Origin: Micromonospora sicca
Lineage (GTDB): Bacteria; Actinomycetota; Actinomycetes; Mycobacteriales; Micromonosporaceae
Direction: 5' to 3'
Length of the DNA stretch: 64,000 nt
Assembly (NCBI RefSeq): GCF_003172935.1
Contig: NZ_QGKS01000361.1
Span: 1-64,000 of the forward strand
The notes beneath the pieces were generated by a model. That model saw nothing but the letters and a program-made list of their open reading frames with translations, was not told the origin of the DNA and ran no database searches. Position 1 is the stretch's first letter; the number at the start of each line of letters is the position of its first letter. Shown here one piece after another: positions 60,734 to 64,000 of the stretch. A program made the position numbers and the translations under genes.

Positions 60734-61093
60734 GTGATCGAGCAGAGTGAGCGACGCGTCCCCGTGCCGGTCACCGCCGCCGTGGTGATTTTGCTCGTGG
60801 CGACCGCGATCCCGGCGGGGAAGATGTTGACGAGTGGTCCATCCAGGGCCAGTGGGTTGATAGCGGGGCTTCTTGTCCTGGCGTTGGCTTTCGGCCTGTG
60901 GCGTGGTAGCGGGCGGGCCCGCTTTTGGACAACCGTCTTCTCGACCGCCAGCGTTGTGTATGGCGTCGTCGCGTTCGCCGGGGCTGATGCGTCAGGGCTG
61001 CTGCAGAGCGTTGGTGCGTCAGTCGTCGTCGGCCTGTTGCTGGTGCCCGCATCGTCCCGGCGGTGGTTTCACGACTTGCCGGTGGAGGAGTAG
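60734..61093 (+). CDS. Small four-helix membrane protein
   Basis: The 119-residue product has four hydrophobic helices: VTAAVVILLVATAIPAG, ASGLIAGLLVLALAFGLW, RFWTTVFSTASVVYGVVAFAG and GASVVVGLLLVPA. It ends in a short charged tail. GTG 60734 was chosen because TACCAT (60722-60727) is a likely -10 just upstream, suggesting a leaderless transcript. Similar small proteins of unknown role are frequent in actinomycetes. It diverges from the gene at 59944-60552. Confidence 0.7.
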   Translation: MIEQSERRVPVPVTAAVVILLVATAIPAGKMLTSGPSRASGLIAGLLVLALAFGLWRGSGRARFWTTVFSTASVVYGVVAFAGADASGLLQSVGASVVVGLLLVPASSRRWFHDLPVEE

Positions 61094-61327
61094 CGCCGGC
61101 GATGATGCGGCACTTCTGCGACGCGGTCGTCGCGTGCCGCGCTGCGCGAGCGTTGTCCACCCGGGTGCCCGTCGACCCGGACGGGTCGATCCGGCTGGCG
61201 GCCCGGGCCTGGGCGGTCGGCGGTACGGCGCCGGCCTGAGCACCGGCGGCTGCGCGGGATCCGCCGTACGAGAATCGTGAGTACGCGTGCTCATCCGGAT
61301 ATCGACCCCGACCGGAAGGATCAGGCC

Positions 61328-61735
61328 GTGAACTCGACGACGTGGACGCGTACCCTGCTCGGCGGCCTGACCCTCGCGGCGGCGACGGTCGGGGCATGGT
61401 GGGCCTGGCTGGGCTGGGAGACCGGGTACACGGTGGACCCGGAGACCGGCGCGACCAGCGGCCCGTACGCCCCGTGGCAGGTGGCCGGCTGCGTCCTCAC
61501 CCTGGCCCTGATCGCCGCCGTCGGTGGCTGGCTGCTCAGTCCGTGGGTGGTGGCCCCGGTGATGACGATCGCCTTCACCATCGCCTGGGCGGCGCACGCC
61601 GCCGCGACCGACGACACCGGCCTCTGGGCGGTCGGAGCGCTCCTGGTCCTGGTCGGGGCGGCTCTCGGCACCACCGTGGTCAGCGGCGGCGCCTGGCTGA
61701 TCCGTCGAGGCCGTACGGGAAGGTCAGCCGGCTGA
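61328..61735 (+). CDS. Small membrane protein, four helices
   Basis: The 135-residue product has helices at LLGGLTLAAATVGAWWAWLG, WQVAGCVLTLALIAAVGGWLL, VVAPVMTIAFTIAWAAHAAA and WAVGALLVLVGAALGTTVV. The loop after helix 1, ETGYTVDPETGATSGPYAPW, is typical of a small actinobacterial membrane-protein group of unknown role. GTG 61328 is preferred since GGAAGGA lies 8 bases upstream; the in-frame GTG 61277 would add 17 residues. Confidence 0.75.
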   Translation: MNSTTWTRTLLGGLTLAAATVGAWWAWLGWETGYTVDPETGATSGPYAPWQVAGCVLTLALIAAVGGWLLSPWVVAPVMTIAFTIAWAAHAAATDDTGLWAVGALLVLVGAALGTTVVSGGAWLIRRGRTGRSAG

Positions 61736-62110
61736 CCGCGCGTCGCCTCTTCGCCCGGTTGATCATGGCGGACTGGAGCGCCGCTCGCCGGCGTCGACTG
61801 GGCCGGTCTGCGGCTCGACCCCCGGTTCTTCCGCCGCACCGGCATGCACCGGGCCGGGGCTGGCGTGATTTGCGGGCCCGCGCTGCCGCCCGCGTGGTCG
61901 GTCCGGGGAGGACGACTCCCGCGAGGGCGATACCTGAGAGTCATAAATATATATGCCCCTCAGTCATAACGCTCGCTGCATATGTGCCTGCTGGACGGAC
62001 CCGCCCCTCGCTGAGCGGTCACTCGAACACGGTGAAAGTGCAGCGGCGGCACATTCCTCCGGCGCCGACAACCTCACCGACCACACCGACCCGGCCTACT
62101 ACGGCGACGT
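61736..62110. other. Convergent intergenic region with an AT-rich patch
   Basis: No gene is supported. About 61936-61990 is markedly AT-rich for this genome (GTCATAAATATATATGCCC) and holds the direct repeat AGTCATAA at 61939-61946 and 61962-61969. Its role is unclear because neighbouring genes end, not start, here. Confidence 0.5.
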
Positions 62111-62626
62111 TCAGGACGGGAAGCCGTCGACCAGGTCGGGTCGGCGGGTCGCGGCGAACCGCTCGCGGACCTGTCGACGGCTGGCCAGGACGAGCAGCGC
62201 GGCCGCGACCAGCGCCTTCGCGACGTTGACCGCCCGCACCCACCACCGCAGCGGCTGGGTGAGGGTCAGACCGGTGGCGGCTAGCACGATCACCGAGATG
62301 AAGATGACCTGCCGATACGCCTTGCGCCGGCCGAGCCGCAGCCCGTGGATCACCGCCAGGTAGGCGACCGAGATCAGGGCGACCGGCAGGATGCGGGACC
62401 ACGCCGAGGAGTGCAGCGTTTCCCGGGCGGCGGCGAGGTCCGTACCGGCGGGCAGCGCCTGATGGGCGAGCTGATAGTTCACCAGCTGTTCCTGGAAGAT
62501 CAGCATCAGGCCGGCGAGCAGGGCGCTCAGGGCCAGGTTGGCGAGCATCAGCACGATAATGCGGCGTACGTGCGGCGGCGTGGCCGTGCCGGCGGGCTCG
62601 GTGGCGGGGGCGTTCGGTGTCGTCAT
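62111..62626 (-). CDS. Membrane protein of unknown function
   Basis: The 171-residue protein has four predicted helices: RRIIVLMLANLALSALLAGLMLIF, RILPVALISVAYLAVIHGL, QVIFISVIVLAATGLTL and AVNVAKALVAAALLVLA. An extracellular loop lies between helices 1 and 2 (LPAGTDLAAARETLHSSAWS). The C-terminal 20 residues are basic and cytoplasmic. I know no function for this type. It is 53 bases past the end of the TetR gene on the same strand and could be read from its transcript. Confidence 0.75.
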   Translation of the reverse strand: MTTPNAPATEPAGTATPPHVRRIIVLMLANLALSALLAGLMLIFQEQLVNYQLAHQALPAGTDLAAARETLHSSAWSRILPVALISVAYLAVIHGLRLGRRKAYRQVIFISVIVLAATGLTLTQPLRWWVRAVNVAKALVAAALLVLASRRQVRERFAATRRPDLVDGFPS

Positions 62627-62679
62627 CGGCAGGGATCAGATCACATCGGTGTGGTTCCGCGCTGCCCCCTCCGCCCCGG

Positions 62680-63258
62680 TCAGCCGCTGAACCTGGCGGT
62701 GACCGTGCGCATCGTCCGGATCAGGTCCCGCGCGGTGGGGACACTGTCCGGGTCGACCAGCGACTGGGTCGCCAGCCCAGCCAGCAGCGCCTGGTGGAAG
62801 GCGCCGAGCGCCAGGGCCCCCGCCTCGTCCGTCGCCGGGTCGAGGTGGTGGAAGATCTCGGCCAGCCCCAGCCGGGCCTGCCGGTTGGCGGTGGCGAACG
62901 CCTCGCGCAGCTCGGGGGTCCGGTCCATCTGGGCGATCAGCTCGAACTGGATGGCCCAGAGCGGCCGCAGCCGGGCGAAGGACTCGATGATCCGGGTCCA
63001 GGCCGCCTCGAACCGCTGCTCCGGGGTGGCGTCGGGGCCGGCGTCGACCGCGAGGGCCCGTTGCAGCTCCTCGCCCCACTCCGCCATCGCCTCGAACAGG
63101 GCCTCGTTGAGCAGCGCCTTCGTGGTGCGGAAGTGGTAGCCGATGGCGGCCAGGCTGGTGCCGGAGGCGGCGGCGATGTCCCGGGCGGTGGTGCCCGCGT
63201 ACCCCTTCTCGATCAGGCAGCGCTTGGCGCCGGCGAGCAGGTCTTCCCGATTTCCCAT
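62680..63258 (-). CDS. TetR-family transcriptional regulator
   Basis: The 192-residue repressor has the standard N-terminal DNA-binding domain: GNREDLLAGAKRCLIEKGYAGTTARDIAAASGTSLAAIGYHFRTTKALLNEALFEAM (residues about 2-58). The C-terminal ligand domain is helical, with RPLWAIQFELIAQMDRTPELREAFATANRQARLGLAEIF. It is divergent from the FAD monooxygenase gene with a 71-base gap, the usual layout for a repressor controlling its neighbour. The ligand is probably an aromatic or polyketide-like substrate of that enzyme, by inference. Confidence 0.93.
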   Translation of the reverse strand: MGNREDLLAGAKRCLIEKGYAGTTARDIAAASGTSLAAIGYHFRTTKALLNEALFEAMAEWGEELQRALAVDAGPDATPEQRFEAAWTRIIESFARLRPLWAIQFELIAQMDRTPELREAFATANRQARLGLAEIFHHLDPATDEAGALALGAFHQALLAGLATQSLVDPDSVPTARDLIRTMRTVTARFSG

Positions 63259-63268
63259 GTCGGCAGCC

Positions 63269-63329
63269 TAGCCGATTCCTGGGACAAATGTCTTGCACAA
63301 ACGTCTGAAACATCCGTACAGTGAGCGGC
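63269..63329 (+). promoter_or_regulatory. Promoter and repeats between the TetR and monooxygenase genes
   Basis: TTGCAC (63293-63298) and TACAGT (63317-63322) make a -35/-10 pair with 18-base spacing, 7 bases before ATG 63330, so the message is leaderless. The direct repeats ACAAATGTCT and ACAAACGTCT surround the -35 and are the best candidate TetR binding sites. Confidence 0.6.
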
Positions 63330-64000
63330 ATGACGACCGTTCTGATCTCCGGCGCCAGCGTCGCCGGCCCCGCGCTCGCCTGGTGGCTGCGCCGCCACGG
63401 CTTCCGTCCGACCGTCGTGGAGCGCGCCCCGGCGCTGCGCGACGGCGGCTACAAGGTGGACATCCGGGGCGCCGCCCTGGAGGTGATCGACCGGATGGGC
63501 CTGCGCGGGCAGGTCGAGCGGCACGACACCGGGATGCGGTCGGCCCGCTTCGTGGACTCGGCCGGCGCGCAGCTCGCCACCATGGACGCCGCGCTCTTCG
63601 GCGGCCGGGAGGGCGACGACGCCGAGATCATGCGCGGCGACCTGGCCCGCATCCTCGCCGACGCCACCCGCGACGTGGAGTACGTCTTCGACGACTCGAT
63701 CGCCACCCTGACCCCGTCGCCCGAGGGGGTCGAGGTGACCTTCGAGCGTGGCCCGAACCGGACGTTCGACCTAGTGATCGGCGCGGACGGGCTGCACTCG
63801 AACGTGCGGGGGCTGGCCTTCGGTCCCGAATCGGCCCACCTGCGGCCGCTGGGGCACCACATCGCGATCTTCACGGTGCCGGCGGAGTTCGGCGAGGAGC
63901 GCGTCGAGCTGATGCACCCGGCGCCGGGGCGCAGCGTCGGGGTCTACCGCACCGCGGGCTCACCGGACGCCAGGGCGATGTTCATCTTCCCCTCGCCCGA
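63330..64000 (+). CDS. FAD-dependent monooxygenase (PHBH/RebC-like), cut by window edge
   Basis: The first 223 residues are present. The FAD motif TTVLISGASVAGPALAWWLRRHGFRPTVVERAP is followed by RDGGYKVDIRGAALEVIDRMGL and the second flavin motif DLVIGADGLHSNVRGLAFG. These are typical of the class A flavoprotein hydroxylases that act on aromatic compounds and antibiotics such as tetracyclines. The family usually has about 380-400 residues, so nearly half is missing. It is under likely TetR control from the divergent gene. Confidence 0.9.
   Translation, partial: MTTVLISGASVAGPALAWWLRRHGFRPTVVERAPALRDGGYKVDIRGAALEVIDRMGLRGQVERHDTGMRSARFVDSAGAQLATMDAALFGGREGDDAEIMRGDLARILADATRDVEYVFDDSIATLTPSPEGVEVTFERGPNRTFDLVIGADGLHSNVRGLAFGPESAHLRPLGHHIAIFTVPAEFGEERVELMHPAPGRSVGVYRTAGSPDARAMFIFPSP

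Noticed and set aside
61953..62363. A plus-strand gene starting in the AT-rich patch
   Set aside because: Beyond the first residues it runs antisense to the membrane protein gene and has no coding character.

Overview
The window looks like chromosomal DNA of a high-GC actinomycete, most likely Micromonosporaceae (Micromonospora-like). Base composition is very GC-rich, GTG and TTG starts are frequent, many genes overlap by ATGA, and several promoters appear to give leaderless messages. Housekeeping genes present are ppdK, dgt and dnaG, two tRNA genes, and many actinobacterial ABC exporters. Identification rests on my reading of protein motifs and gene order; no database search was possible.

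Layout. 1-2.5 kb: an intergenic hairpin and a GH20 hexosaminidase. 2.5-15.4 kb: ppdK, a VOC protein, dgt, an iron-regulated siderophore-interacting flavoprotein, an acyltransferase/SGNH enzyme, a 4-TM protein, an ABC exporter with its own XRE regulator, dnaG and its partner. 15.5-20.2 kb (minus strand): a TRAP-TAXI uptake operon with a TnpB gene wedged between permease and binding protein. 20.5-24.3 kb: a second ABC exporter (one ATPase, two permeases) and a YihY/BrkB protein. 24.7-31.2 kb: a ROK-regulated sugar ABC importer with a Gfo/Idh/MocA dehydrogenase; two tiny coupled ORFs sit exactly at its gene junctions. 31.6-39.7 kb: a tightly coupled eight-gene ebo-type operon (inositol-phosphate-synthase-like cyclase, UbiA/EboC, TIM-barrel isomerase, EboA, EboB, EboE, EboF, polyprenyl synthase). 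39.9-48.5 kb: a shortened histidine kinase, two sugar isomerase-like proteins (one exported), a second ROK regulator and a large secreted ThuA/sugar-dehydrogenase/PKD protein. 48.8-55.3 kb: tRNA-Asn, an MMPL transporter, an FAD oxidoreductase broken by one stop codon, and an unknown protein coupled to an M16-like protein. 55.2-59.9 kb: a decayed integrative element in a CAT-anticodon tRNA gene, bounded by a 52-bp direct repeat. 59.9-64 kb: small membrane proteins and a TetR/FAD-monooxygenase divergent pair cut by the window edge.

How the parts may work together. The two ROK loci share an interrupted palindrome (CTTTTG-N10/11-CAAAAG) and encode uptake, a Gfo/Idh/MocA dehydrogenase, isomerase/lyase-like TIM barrels and a secreted sugar oxidase. 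That set is consistent with oxidative rather than purely hydrolytic glycoside breakdown. The ebo operon between them looks like a pathway making or moving a prenylated cyclitol- or sugar-derived compound. It is the best candidate for an under-described system here, together with the TnpB lodged in the TRAP operon and the coupled mini-ORFs.
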